DNA from: Hymenobacter sediminicola
Lineage (GTDB): Bacteria; Bacteroidota; Bacteroidia; Cytophagales; Hymenobacteraceae
Length of the DNA stretch: 64,000 nucleotides
NCBI RefSeq assembly: GCF_014250515.1
Contig: NZ_CP060202.1
Coordinates: forward strand, 679,001 to 743,000
Direction: 5' to 3'
This document shows positions 1 to 7,633 of the stretch, piece by piece. The translations under genes were made by a program, and so were the position numbers. The notes beneath the pieces were generated by a model. It did not search any database and had not been told where the DNA came from. It worked only from the letters and a program-made list of their open reading frames with translations. Every line of letters starts with the position of its first letter. Position 1 is the stretch's first letter.

Positions 1-641
1 CCACGTATGAGCACGGTTACGTTATCGGTTTGTGCTACCTGACCTGCTCGACGGTACACCGTCTGTAGACTATCCCCGATAAGATGAGCTGTTTCGGTTG
101 ACGTGCTGGCTCCAAGTTTGAGTTGTCGTTCTCGGATAATGGCTGTTACCGGAACGGTCGACCTCTCGACGTCTAGTCGCATCAGGGCTGGTAACTTATC
201 AGGGCTAAACTTGCCCGCTCTGGTTTGCACCAGGTGGGTGTTCAAGCCAAGGGTTGTGTGGCATATATACCAGGCCAATTGCATGATAGGAGTGCCAGGC
301 GAAAAAAACAGTGTTATCTCGTGACTGGTAAGGTGCAATAACCAAGTTTCCACTTTGGTTTTTATCTCGGCCAAGTCGATGACATTGGTTAATGCCAGCA
401 ATTCAGTGCGAATTTGGCGCTCTGGATGCTGACGGCGCAAAAAGGTGAGCAAATGCTCAGCCCAGAGCTCCTGCTTGGCATCGGCGTAAAGCAGGATGTG
501 CTCATCAAATCCGCCAAGCGTGAAGAAATGCTCATGAAACTGAATGTTTGGCCCATTCAAATTAACCGAATTAAATAATCCCTCCGGTGTTGTGTCGAAA
601 TCATTGTTCCGTGCTATCCATGAGATAAGTGAGTGTGCCAT
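1..641 (-). CDS. CARF-like sensor plus sigma-54 AAA+ activator, RtcR type (3' part outside window)
   Basis: An open frame starts with ATG at 641 and runs 213 codons off the left edge without a stop. Residues 1-165 look like a CARF-type sensor: alternating strands and helices, with SPGTPIMQLAW at 114-124 where RtcR and CARF proteins carry their ligand loop (TGT/GGTKxM-like). Residues 180-214 match the start of a sigma-54 interaction AAA+ domain: an IGDSLQTVYRRAGQVA stretch followed by VTVLIRG, just before the expected GESGTGKE Walker A, which is cut off. In RtcR the N-terminal domain senses an RNA-end or nucleotide signal and licenses sigma-54 transcription, classically of RNA-repair genes. 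Its target genes are not visible here. It lies upstream of and divergent from tnsA inside the presumed transposon, so it is probably cargo. The fold is inferred from motifs only. Confidence 0.7.
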   Translation of the reverse strand, partial: MAHSLISWIARNNDFDTTPEGLFNSVNLNGPNIQFHEHFFTLGGFDEHILLYADAKQELWAEHLLTFLRRQHPERQIRTELLALTNVIDLAEIKTKVETWLLHLTSHEITLFFSPGTPIMQLAWYICHTTLGLNTHLVQTRAGKFSPDKLPALMRLDVERSTVPVTAIIRERQLKLGASTSTETAHLIGDSLQTVYRRAGQVAQTDNVTVLIR

Positions 642-1161
642 ATAACGCTTTGCTTACTTATAGTATGCAAAAAAGGTGACTAGTATAGGGAGATGTAGAG
701 AAAGAAATTGCACGACTGATAATTACTCGCAATTGGTGTTATGGAGTAGTACTCGACGTAATACTTTTGACTTAGCTATGCATTGCCAGATAATTATAAG
801 TTGTATTAAATGCCTTTCCAATAGAGGAAGCAGTTTTAGCCAAGCGGTGCAATTTTAGAATCGCACACTTGATAACATTCTCGGTGCGCCCGATTACAAC
901 TGGGGACGTAGCTGCGATACACACCAAATTTTTGACTTCTCCTCGTCGGCGGCCGTTGAACCGTTGCTGCCAGACAGTACTTCCGGCCCTAGCCATCGGT
1001 GTTATGCTAAGGCCTGTAACCGCCAAGTATCGTACGCAATGTACTGCGTATTGACGATAGGAAGACTGTGGAAAGCGCTGCCTAGGAGCAGTCTCCGCGG
1101 TCCAGACCCGTTCCAGCAACGACCCCATGCTGGGGTGAGCAGGAGAATTTGGTCCAGTGGC

Positions 1162-1366
1162 TTAGTCGATGTACGCCAAACTCACCGTTTAGCCCGTCAA
1201 GGCCGTCACTTCCTCAGCCAGCGCGTTCAATTGAGTCCAGTTCTGGGTGCTGGCTGGGGCACTAAGCGCAGCCCGTAAGTGTCCCAACGAGTCGACGGCC
1301 ACGTGAACCTTACTGCCTTTATGCCCTTTGTCTCCGTCGCATTCAACACATTGATGTCATGACTCC
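1162..1366 (-). pseudogene. IS5-family transposase remnant
   Basis: On the minus strand a frame of about 50 codons, read from 1341 down to a TAA at 1189-1191, contains DGDKGHKGSKVHVAVDSLGH followed by APASTQNWTQLNALAEEV. This is the conserved catalytic-core block of IS5-family (DDE) transposases. It is interrupted upstream by a TGA and downstream by TAA codons at 1189-1191 and 1162-1164. The N-terminal part and the C-terminal catalytic Glu region are not recognisable, so this is a dead fragment. Confidence 0.65.
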
Positions 1367-1391
1367 GGAAATATACGTCCTGCTTCTGTGC

Positions 1392-1409
1392 GTCTCGGCT
1401 AGACCACCT
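1392..1409 (+). repeat. 18-bp direct repeat, copy 1 (upstream of tns operon)
   Basis: GTCTCGGCTAGACCACCT occurs here and identically at 6381-6398. The two copies bracket tnsA-tnsB-tnsC-tniQ. The core is a small inverted repeat, GTCT-N5-AGAC. It may be a regulator operator or a leftover insertion-sequence end, since the IS5 remnant lies within 50 bases of this copy. Confidence 0.6.
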
Positions 1410-1707
1410 TACAACTTTTTTTCGAGATAGGTACCCACATTTTTCACCCTGCTATCCGAGTGTAATGGGTACTCGTGTTCAAATTGATAGACTGCAAGAT
1501 ACCCCTTATTTAAATTGTGTCTATTTAGATACATTGTTCGTATTCAATCACATAGTGTAGAATTTGGTTTTTGCTTGGATGATAAAAAGGGTATAGGTTG
1601 CCTTTGTAATGGTCTTCGGGATACCAATTCTAAGCTACATTATTTCATTGAAGGCTTTCACAATGATGCATCTGTCTTTGTGAGCCATAGTTCTGCTGAC
1701 CTTGCCT

Positions 1708-1724
1708 GACTGCAAGCGACAGTC
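1708..1724 (+). promoter_or_regulatory. Inverted repeat GACTG-N7-CAGTC upstream of tnsA (possible operator)
   Basis: A perfect 5-bp inverted repeat with a 7-base spacer ends 30 bases before the tnsA ATG. Its size and place would suit an operator or a small hairpin in the tns leader. The element encodes an XRE and a possible RHH protein that could act on it. This is inference only; such a short palindrome can arise by chance. Confidence 0.25.
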
Positions 1725-1754
1725 TGGCTAATTCGTGGATTTATTAATCAGTTG

Positions 1755-2432
1755 ATGAATACAGCTATAACAAATCCGGTTCGTAGGATTCAGCCCTCAA
1801 CGCGTTCCATTCGTGGTCAAATCAGCAGTAATAAAAACGGACGGGCACCGCAATACGAATCTTCTCTGGAGCGAGACTTGCTGCAACTTCTGGAATTCGA
1901 TGATTGTGTGGAATCCTATTGTGAGCAACCCATTACCATCGAGTACGTGCACGAAGGAACTGTGAGACGCTATACCCCCGATGTGCTGGTATACTATCGT
2001 AATGACCCAGCTGTCTCAACTGCCATCAAACCGATACTTGGTGAGGTGAAATATCGAGCAGAACTTAAGCAGTGCTGGACTGACCTGAAACCAAAATTTA
2101 TGGCTGCTTCGCGTTATGCTGCCGGGCGGGGATGGCGATTTAAGCTATTAACCGAGCGCGAAATTCGTACGAATTATTTGGTCAATGTGCGATTTCTGCG
2201 CCATTACATTGGGCCTGAGTTGCAGGTTCGGCAGACGAATCAAGACTTGCTGATGAGCCTGATGGAAGACGTTCACCGCACGACGGGGAACGAGTTGCTG
2301 CTACTGGCCACCACCGACCGTACCAAGCGTGCTGAATTACTCTATACGCTCTGGCAATTGGTAGCCATGCGATTGATTCATTGCGATTTAACTGTTGAAT
2401 TATCCCTGCAAGCCGAGCTATGGATTCCGTGA
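1755..2432 (+). CDS. tnsA: TnsA-like transposon endonuclease
   Basis: A 225-residue protein of the TnsA family, the restriction-enzyme-like subunit that cuts the 5' ends of a Tn7-type transposon so that it moves by cut-and-paste rather than by cointegration. The N-terminal nuclease domain shows the family pattern: YESSLERD with Glu at 35 and 39, RRYTPDVLVYY with Asp75, and GEVKYR with Glu97 and Lys99, corresponding to the catalytic E, D and E/Q-x-K residues. The C-terminal part (about 135-225) would be the DNA-contacting helical domain. The start is the ATG at 1755; a TTG lies one codon upstream. The 3' end overlaps tnsB by 13 bases, so the genes are translationally coupled. The protein is full length and shows no damage. 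Confidence 0.9.
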   Translation: MNTAITNPVRRIQPSTRSIRGQISSNKNGRAPQYESSLERDLLQLLEFDDCVESYCEQPITIEYVHEGTVRRYTPDVLVYYRNDPAVSTAIKPILGEVKYRAELKQCWTDLKPKFMAASRYAAGRGWRFKLLTEREIRTNYLVNVRFLRHYIGPELQVRQTNQDLLMSLMEDVHRTTGNELLLLATTDRTKRAELLYTLWQLVAMRLIHCDLTVELSLQAELWIP

Positions 2433-4348
2433 ACGAATTCCCCATACAGCCCGGTGACCGGGTTACCTACCAGGGTAAGCCTCATCAGATTCGTCAGCTG
2501 ACTGGCAACATGAATACGGTGGTATTGGAAGACCCAATTTCGGGGCGCTTGCTTACTGTACCCGTCAGATACCTACGGTCGCCTGCTCCGGAAGCCGAAG
2601 CCGGCACGGTGCCAGTGGTTCCCTTGGAACTGGTTTCCGATGAACAGTGGGCTGAGGCCAAGCGGCGCTTGGCCATCATCGAGCCTTTACTGAACCGCCG
2701 AGGAGATGGGAAATTAGTGCATACCGTCGCCCAGCAGCACCAACTAGGCGCGGCGACCCTTTATCGTTGGATGAATCAGTTCGAAGCTACAGGACAAGTT
2801 TCCCAACTTATCCCGCGTGGGTCCAGCGGGGGAGAGGGCAAGAGCCGGCTATCCCCTGAGTTGGAAGCAATCGTGCGCTCCTCGGTGGAGGAGATTTACC
2901 TTAACAAGCAGCAATACCCGCTTAAACGTGTCTACCGCGACGTGACGGCCCGTTGCCAGCGGCTCGGACTGACGGCCCCTCACCTAAACACCGTAAGCAA
3001 TCGGGTGAAGGCCATTCGCGAAGAGAAGAAGATTCGCTTGCGGCATGGGCATAAGGCCGCCGACGACCAATTTCGCCCTCACCCAGATAAATATCCCGGG
3101 GCGGACTTCCCCCTGGCGGTTGTGCAAATCGACCACACGCCGGGTGATGTTATCCTAGTGGACGACGAAACGCGCATGCCCCTTGGTAGGCCCTGGATTA
3201 CGATGGCCATCGACGTGTACAGCCGTATAGTGGTTGGCTTCTACGTGTCTTTCGAAACACCTGGCGCACTAGGCGTTGGCATGTGCGTCGCCAACAGCTT
3301 GTTGCCAAAGGATTCCTGGCTTGACCGGCTGAACGTACTAGGCGAGTGGCCCTGCTGGGGCAAGATGCGGAAGATTTACGTCGACAACGGTAAGGAGTTT
3401 CGGGGCAATATGCTCATGCGTGCCTGCGAGGAATACGGCATCGACTTGGAGTGGCGGCCCGTCCGTAAGCCCAACTACGGTGGCCACATCGAGCGGCTAC
3501 TGGGCACGTTCTCTCGGGAAATTCACGAGTTGCCAGGCACGACGTTTTCCAACCCGCAGCAGCGAGGCGAGTACCCTTCCGCTGACAAGGCGGCCCTGAC
3601 GTTGAAAGAATTCGAGCGGTGGCTGCTACACTTGGTCGTCAACATTTACCACAAGCGCACTCACTCCGCTTTGGGCCAGAGCCCGCTGAAGGCGTTCGTG
3701 GACGGCATTTACGAGAAAACGGGTTTGCCGCCTCTCTTGCAGGACGAGGAACGGGTCAAGCGCGACTTTTTGCCCTATTATAAGCGCACCGTACAGTACT
3801 ATGGGGTCGTCCTGGACCACATTCACTACTACAGCGACGTACTCCGTCCCTGGGTCCACGCCCGGGAGGAAGAATCACCAAAAAACAGGCGCAAGCGCAA
3901 GTTTATTTTCAAGCGAGACCCGCGCGACATCAGCATCCTATATTTCTACGACCCCGAGGCAAAATGTTATTTCGATGTTCCCTACCGCGAACTGAAGCGC
4001 CCGCCCATGACGCTGTGGGAGCACAAACAGGTGATGCGGCAATTGGAGAGCAAAGGCGTGACAGAGGTGGACGAGCCGACATTCTTCGCAGAGTATGACC
4101 AGCTGCGGGAAATTGAGGCGCAGGCCGTTAACCAGACGCGACTTGTGCGCCGACAGCGCCGACAGGCTAAGGCCAAAAGCAGCCTGTCGAAAAGTGTCAG
4201 GCAGGAAACGATTTCTGCTGTGCCTGCCCCGGATGGTCTCACGCCTAGTGGCCAGATACGGGGAGCCTCCGCTCTGGCCCAAGTACCACTGCCGAGTACC
4301 GGAACCATTCAGCCCTTTGACGAACTCGAGTATGGAGCATTTGATTGA
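2420..4348 (+). CDS. tnsB: TnsB-like DDE transposase
   Basis: A 642-residue transposase of the Mu/TnsB/TniA type. It binds the transposon ends and performs 3'-end cleavage and strand transfer. An N-terminal helical region includes an HTH at about 98-122 (HTVAQQHQLGAATLYRWM). The rve/DDE core has Asp238 (QIDHTPGD), Asp322 (YVDNGKEF) and Glu358 (NYGGHIERLLG), with 35 residues between the second Asp and the Glu. A Mu-type C-terminal beta-barrel domain follows (about 470-560), then a basic tail that probably contacts TnsC. It overlaps tnsA by 13 and tnsC by 17 bases. The repeats at 9610-9649 are its likely binding sites. It appears intact. Confidence 0.92.
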   Translation: MDSVNEFPIQPGDRVTYQGKPHQIRQLTGNMNTVVLEDPISGRLLTVPVRYLRSPAPEAEAGTVPVVPLELVSDEQWAEAKRRLAIIEPLLNRRGDGKLVHTVAQQHQLGAATLYRWMNQFEATGQVSQLIPRGSSGGEGKSRLSPELEAIVRSSVEEIYLNKQQYPLKRVYRDVTARCQRLGLTAPHLNTVSNRVKAIREEKKIRLRHGHKAADDQFRPHPDKYPGADFPLAVVQIDHTPGDVILVDDETRMPLGRPWITMAIDVYSRIVVGFYVSFETPGALGVGMCVANSLLPKDSWLDRLNVLGEWPCWGKMRKIYVDNGKEFRGNMLMRACEEYGIDLEWRPVRKPNYGGHIERLLGTFSREIHELPGTTFSNPQQRGEYPSADKAALTLKEFERWLLHLVVNIYHKRTHSALGQSPLKAFVDGIYEKTGLPPLLQDEERVKRDFLPYYKRTVQYYGVVLDHIHYYSDVLRPWVHAREEESPKNRRKRKFIFKRDPRDISILYFYDPEAKCYFDVPYRELKRPPMTLWEHKQVMRQLESKGVTEVDEPTFFAEYDQLREIEAQAVNQTRLVRRQRRQAKAKSSLSKSVRQETISAVPAPDGLTPSGQIRGASALAQVPLPSTGTIQPFDELEYGAFD

Positions 4349-5219
4349 GGGGCTGTATGCCGTCGCGTTGGGGGATACGCCCTCCCGCATCCATTTTATC
4401 CAGTCAAACCGCTGGATTAAGTACCCGGCAGCCGAACGCATTCTGGAGCGGCTGGAAGAACTGCTGGTTCACCCCAAGATTGCCCGGATGCCGAACCTGC
4501 TCCTGGTGGGCGAGACAAACAATGGCAAAACTTTGCTACTTAAAAAGTTTTGTCAACAGCACAAGCCCTATGCTACCCCCGGCGACGAAAAGATGGTTCG
4601 CCCCGTCATCACCGTGGAGGCCCCACCCAAGCCCGATGAGAAGCAGTTTTATCGCAGGTTGCTGGACCAACTCAACGCACCCTACCGGCTAGCAGACCGC
4701 ATGGATCGCATGGAAAGACAGGTCTTCCACGTCATGCAGCACTTGAATGCTCGGATGCTCATCATCGACGAGATTCAGAACCTACTGGCAGGAAGCAGTA
4801 CCAGCCAGCGGGTGTTTCTGAACGTGCTCAAGGGCATGGCCAACGAACTGCAAATCATTATTGTCGCAGCCGGCACAATGGAGGCGCGCAATGCTATGAG
4901 CGCGGACCCCCAAATGGCCAATCGCTTTGTGCAGAAATTCTTGCCCAAGTGGCATTACGCTGAGGATTACCTGCGCCTGCTGGCCAGCTTTGAGCGGCTG
5001 TTGCCTCTGCGTAAGGCATCGGGCTTGTCTGAGCCAGCTATAGCCGAGCGCATCTACGCAATGAGCGAGGGGACAATAGGGGAGATTTCCGCCGTTATCA
5101 CTGCGGCGGCCGTGGCAGCCATTCGTTCGGGAAAGGAACACATTGACCGGAAGCTGCTGGACCAAATTGACTACGTGCTCCCCTCGGAACGCAGGCGCTT
5201 TCAAGGCGTTTCATCCTGA
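4332..5219 (+). CDS. tnsC: TnsC/TniB-like AAA+ transposition regulator
   Basis: A 295-residue AAA+ ATPase that links the target-selecting TniQ protein to the TnsAB transposase. Walker A is GETNNGKT at 60-67 and Walker B is RMLIIDEIQNLL with Asp146-Glu147. Sensor and lid sequences follow (IIIVAAGTMEARNAM, then an ANRFVQKFLPKWH segment). It is about the size of TniB from Tn5053/Tn6022-type elements and much shorter than Tn7 TnsC (about 555 residues), so it lacks the long flanking regions of the Tn7 protein. The start is the ATG at 4332, overlapping tnsB by 17 bases. Longer in-frame extensions would lie wholly within tnsB. The stop codon overlaps the tniQ start by 1 base. Confidence 0.9.
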   Translation: MEHLIEGLYAVALGDTPSRIHFIQSNRWIKYPAAERILERLEELLVHPKIARMPNLLLVGETNNGKTLLLKKFCQQHKPYATPGDEKMVRPVITVEAPPKPDEKQFYRRLLDQLNAPYRLADRMDRMERQVFHVMQHLNARMLIIDEIQNLLAGSSTSQRVFLNVLKGMANELQIIIVAAGTMEARNAMSADPQMANRFVQKFLPKWHYAEDYLRLLASFERLLPLRKASGLSEPAIAERIYAMSEGTIGEISAVITAAAVAAIRSGKEHIDRKLLDQIDYVLPSERRRFQGVSS

Positions 5220-6295
5220 TGTCGTCCACGACCTCTGCGGACATCTTGCGGGAGAGGCATATTCTTCCATGTACGTTTCATCCGGGCGAAGACGAATTAT
5301 TGTCGAGCTGGCTGGTCCGACTGGCGCAGGCCCACCAAGTAAAGGTGCAGACGTTCTCTCATTACCTCTGGCCCAAGTTCGTCGTGTGGAAGCGGGACAT
5401 CGACAAGCTTGCCCCAACTCTTATGCTGGATACCCTGGCAACCCGCACCCTAACTCCCTCGCACCGCATCGCCCGGACGATGCTGGCCCCAGTTGTCGAG
5501 CGCCTTACGGGGACCTCGTTGCTTACGGCCAAACAGGGCCCCACCAGTTGGCTGATGCCCGTGGGTATATTTCACCGCACCCACCAAGGAAACGGGCTCG
5601 TGTATTGCCCGCGTTGTCTGCAACGGGATGGGACTGACCCCTACTATAGAACTAATTGGCGACTGGCTTTCTATGTGGCCTGTCCAGTCTGCGGCGTCTA
5701 CCTGCGCGAGGAATGCCCAGTTTGTGGCGCACCAGTTAATTTTTTTCGCCTTGATGTGGGCCATCAGAGCGTCGCCAACCAACCCCTGTCAACCTGTTTT
5801 AAGTGCGCCTTCGACCTTAGCCAAGCTCCCACAAAACTAGTCCCCCCTCAAGAGTTACGCCGTTACCATTCCCTATACCGCGTCAGTCGAGAAGGGTGGA
5901 ATCAGGCTGTGCCTTATCCACATCAGTATTTCCGAGTACTGCGGCAATTAGTCAGGATACTATCCTGCCCATTTGGGGAGGCCTTACGGCTACAGACCGA
6001 TATAAGGCTTCGGTTGGGCCAGTCGGCGGAGTGGGCGGCAGGCGGAGGGGCATTCGAGCAACTGCCCATCGCCAAACGCACCTACTTATTAGAGCAGGCT
6101 ACTTGGCTGCTGGAAGACTGGCCGGTGCGGTTTATCGGCGTCATGCACGACAATAAAATCAAGAGTTACACCATCCGGAGGGATATGGCCGAAGAGATGC
6201 CGTTTTGGTTCGGCACCGTTTTGACCGAGCATTTCTTTGCGGTCAGAAACAGGAGTTGTAGTTGTGGCGTTCCTATGAATGTTGAAGCGGTTTAA
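5219..6295 (+). CDS. tniQ: TniQ/TnsD-family target-site selector
   Basis: A 358-residue TniQ-domain protein, the subunit that recognises the attachment site and recruits TnsC. The N-terminal TniQ signature (FHPGEDELLSSWLVRLAQAH) is at about 20-40. Paired cysteines form zinc fingers: YCPRC (130-133), CPVC (155-158), CPVC (166-169), CFKC (193-196) and a C-terminal CSCG. The C-terminal half (about 200-358) would contain the sequence-specific DNA-binding part. Because the element sits in yifB, this protein is the natural candidate for recognising that gene; this is inference. It overlaps tnsC by 1 base (TGATG) and is the last gene of the operon. Confidence 0.88.
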   Translation: MSSTTSADILRERHILPCTFHPGEDELLSSWLVRLAQAHQVKVQTFSHYLWPKFVVWKRDIDKLAPTLMLDTLATRTLTPSHRIARTMLAPVVERLTGTSLLTAKQGPTSWLMPVGIFHRTHQGNGLVYCPRCLQRDGTDPYYRTNWRLAFYVACPVCGVYLREECPVCGAPVNFFRLDVGHQSVANQPLSTCFKCAFDLSQAPTKLVPPQELRRYHSLYRVSREGWNQAVPYPHQYFRVLRQLVRILSCPFGEALRLQTDIRLRLGQSAEWAAGGGAFEQLPIAKRTYLLEQATWLLEDWPVRFIGVMHDNKIKSYTIRRDMAEEMPFWFGTVLTEHFFAVRNRSCSCGVPMNVEAV

Positions 6296-6380
6296 GTACT
6301 TCTTGCGAGTGGCGGACAGCGTTCTGCCTGCATTCACTTTTTCAGTCATGGGTAGTGGAATATAAAAATTCGCATTGTCT

Positions 6381-6398
6381 GTCTCGGCTAGACCACCT
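6381..6398 (+). repeat. 18-bp direct repeat, copy 2 (downstream of tniQ)
   Basis: Identical to 1392-1409, with the same GTCT-N5-AGAC core, 86 bases after the tniQ stop. The sequences on either side of the two copies do not match. Confidence 0.6.
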
Positions 6399-6400
6399 CA

Positions 6401-6434
6401 CCGCCCCCCGATTGTTCTAACAGCCGGGGGCGGG
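6401..6434 (+). terminator. Possible terminator hairpin after tniQ
   Basis: CCGCCCCCCG and CCGGGGGCGG can pair with one bulge around a 13-base loop, about 105 bases after tniQ. There is no T-run, so termination here is uncertain. Confidence 0.35.
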
Positions 6435-6518
6435 CATTTACAGACTGTCGTGCCGGCTTAGCTTGGCCATCACTGTAAGGCATGGTTGTTCCAGTCGCGC
6501 CTGAAGAAACCTGTCTGG

Positions 6519-6716
6519 CTACTTATCATTACTTGGCTTAGCGTCCGCGTACTGCTTGTTTGCATCAAGGAAGCGTTCTAGAGCCTGGTTCACCACGTCA
6601 GTTGTTCGGGCGCCACCAGGCTTATTTGCTTGGTAATTAGCGAGCCGTCGATCGTTCTCTATCGTAATCGTCGTCGTGAAGCTGCGCTTTTCTTCTTTCT
6701 TATCTTCTTTTTTCAT
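6519..6716 (-). CDS. Small basic protein, possible ribbon-helix-helix DNA-binding protein
   Basis: A 65-residue protein. The N-terminus is charged (KKEDKKEEKR). It is followed by a short strand (SFTTTITIEN) and two predicted helices (RRLANYQANKP, TTDVVNQALERFLD), which is the order of an Arc/MetJ ribbon-helix-helix fold. Such proteins act as dimeric repressors of their own or neighbouring operons. It is transcribed towards tniQ and could regulate the transposition genes. No partner gene (toxin or Par ATPase) is adjacent. The family assignment rests on pattern alone. Confidence 0.5.
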   Translation of the reverse strand: MKKEDKKEEKRSFTTTITIENDRRLANYQANKPGGARTTDVVNQALERFLDANKQYADAKPSNDK

Positions 6717-6843
6717 TGGTTTTGCGGGCTCGGTTTTGTATCAGGGATCAAGGTATTGGTAGACCAGAAGTCATTCTTGGCAGCAGGCTTCTGCTGGCAA
6801 CTACTGCAGTGTCCAAGCAGCTCTCTAACCGTGTCCGCCTTAC

Positions 6844-7230
6844 CTAGACTGCTTTAATCTCTCTAAATGACTGGAACCTTCGAATAGGATCAGGTAATGT
6901 GTGCCAATTCTTTGTTAACAAATGATTCTTTGACCTTTTGCGACCAGTGCTCCAATAGGCTGAGTTATCCAGTGCCACATTATTTGCGTCCGTAATAACG
7001 ACGGTGAAGGCATGTATGCAATGAGAGCGAGCCTCAGTAGCTTTCCCCGAGGCAATGGGGGCTTCTTAGTAAATGGTAGGCTCAGAACCTGTTACTTGGT
7101 AGATGGATAACTCCATCTCAATGGGTTTCTAAGTGCCGCCAACGTCCCTTACCCGCGTAACAATGTTAGCAATGGTATATGCTTCAGCTTGCACGCAGTA
7201 CGGTGAGACAGGAAACTGTTTTCTTAACCC
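6844..7230 (-). pseudogene. Degenerate reading frame with two in-frame stops
   Basis: The interval between the small RHH-like gene and the XRE gene (6717-7318) holds no intact gene. On the minus strand one frame reads as protein-like sequence for about 128 codons, broken by TAG at 7129-7131 and TAA at 7066-7068. It includes KPIEMELSIYQVTGSEPTIY and SHCIHAFTVVITDANNVALD. I do not recognise the family. It may be a decayed cargo gene; a chance frame cannot be excluded. Confidence 0.25.
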
Positions 7231-7318
7231 TTACTCATTTAAGGACGCAATTTACGTCTTTTTTGTAGACTACTGACAACAACAGGTGGCTGTTAGGCAC
7301 CAGTAGCTTGCCGCCAAT

Positions 7319-7564
7319 ATGAGCGGCGAACCAATCAAAGCATTTGGCCTGGTCGTCAAGGAGATGCGTAAGGCGCGAGGATTATCCCAGGAAGCGCTTG
7401 CTGACGAGGCCCAGTTAGACCGGACCTTCATTTCTCAATTGGAAACGGGAACCAAACAGCCCTCACTCACTACTATTTTTCGGTTAGCTGCTGCTTTACG
7501 ACTACAGGCGTCCGAACTACTTCGCCGGGTCGAAGACATGCATAGCTCGGATAAAGCAATTTGA
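7319..7564 (+). CDS. XRE-family helix-turn-helix regulator
   Basis: An 81-residue single-domain Cro/C1-type HTH protein. The HTH spans about residues 9-63: LVVKEMRKARGLSQEALADE, then RTFISQLETGTKQPSLTTIF, with the usual turn and recognition helix. It has no extra domain and is of the short stand-alone class found in transposons, phages and restriction-modification control proteins. No methylase or toxin is beside it. It probably represses itself or another element promoter. It faces the TnsE-like gene tail to tail, ending 70 bases from that gene's 3' end. Confidence 0.85.
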   Translation: MSGEPIKAFGLVVKEMRKARGLSQEALADEAQLDRTFISQLETGTKQPSLTTIFRLAAALRLQASELLRRVEDMHSSDKAI

Positions 7565-7633
7565 AGTGCTTCAGAGGTTGGGCTAGTCTTAGGAAAAGAT
7601 GGTTTTGGCTACACTGTGGTGCTAGTGGCGCTC

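Larger units (their letters stand above)
642..1754. other. Intergenic accessory stretch upstream of tnsA, mostly non-coding or decayed
   Basis: About 1.1 kb separates the regulator at the left edge from tnsA. It holds an IS5-family transposase remnant (about 1162-1366), an 18-bp repeat (1392-1409) and an inverted repeat (1708-1724). I found no intact gene that I can support. Short frames occur, for example 1515-1709 on the plus strand and 772-1128 on the minus strand. They show no recognisable domain and are probably fortuitous or decayed. The promoter for the tns operon should lie in the last 200 bases, but no clear TAnnTTTG element is visible there. Confidence 0.6.

Noticed and set aside
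772..1128. A 118-residue minus-strand frame next to the IS5 relic
   Set aside because: It does not contain IS5 C-terminal motifs or another domain; probably fortuitous in decayed DNA.
1515..1709. A 64-residue frame ending ASVFVSHSSADLA, recalling the first strand of TIR domains
   Set aside because: The match is only a few residues, the frame stops at once, and nothing TIR-like follows in any frame.
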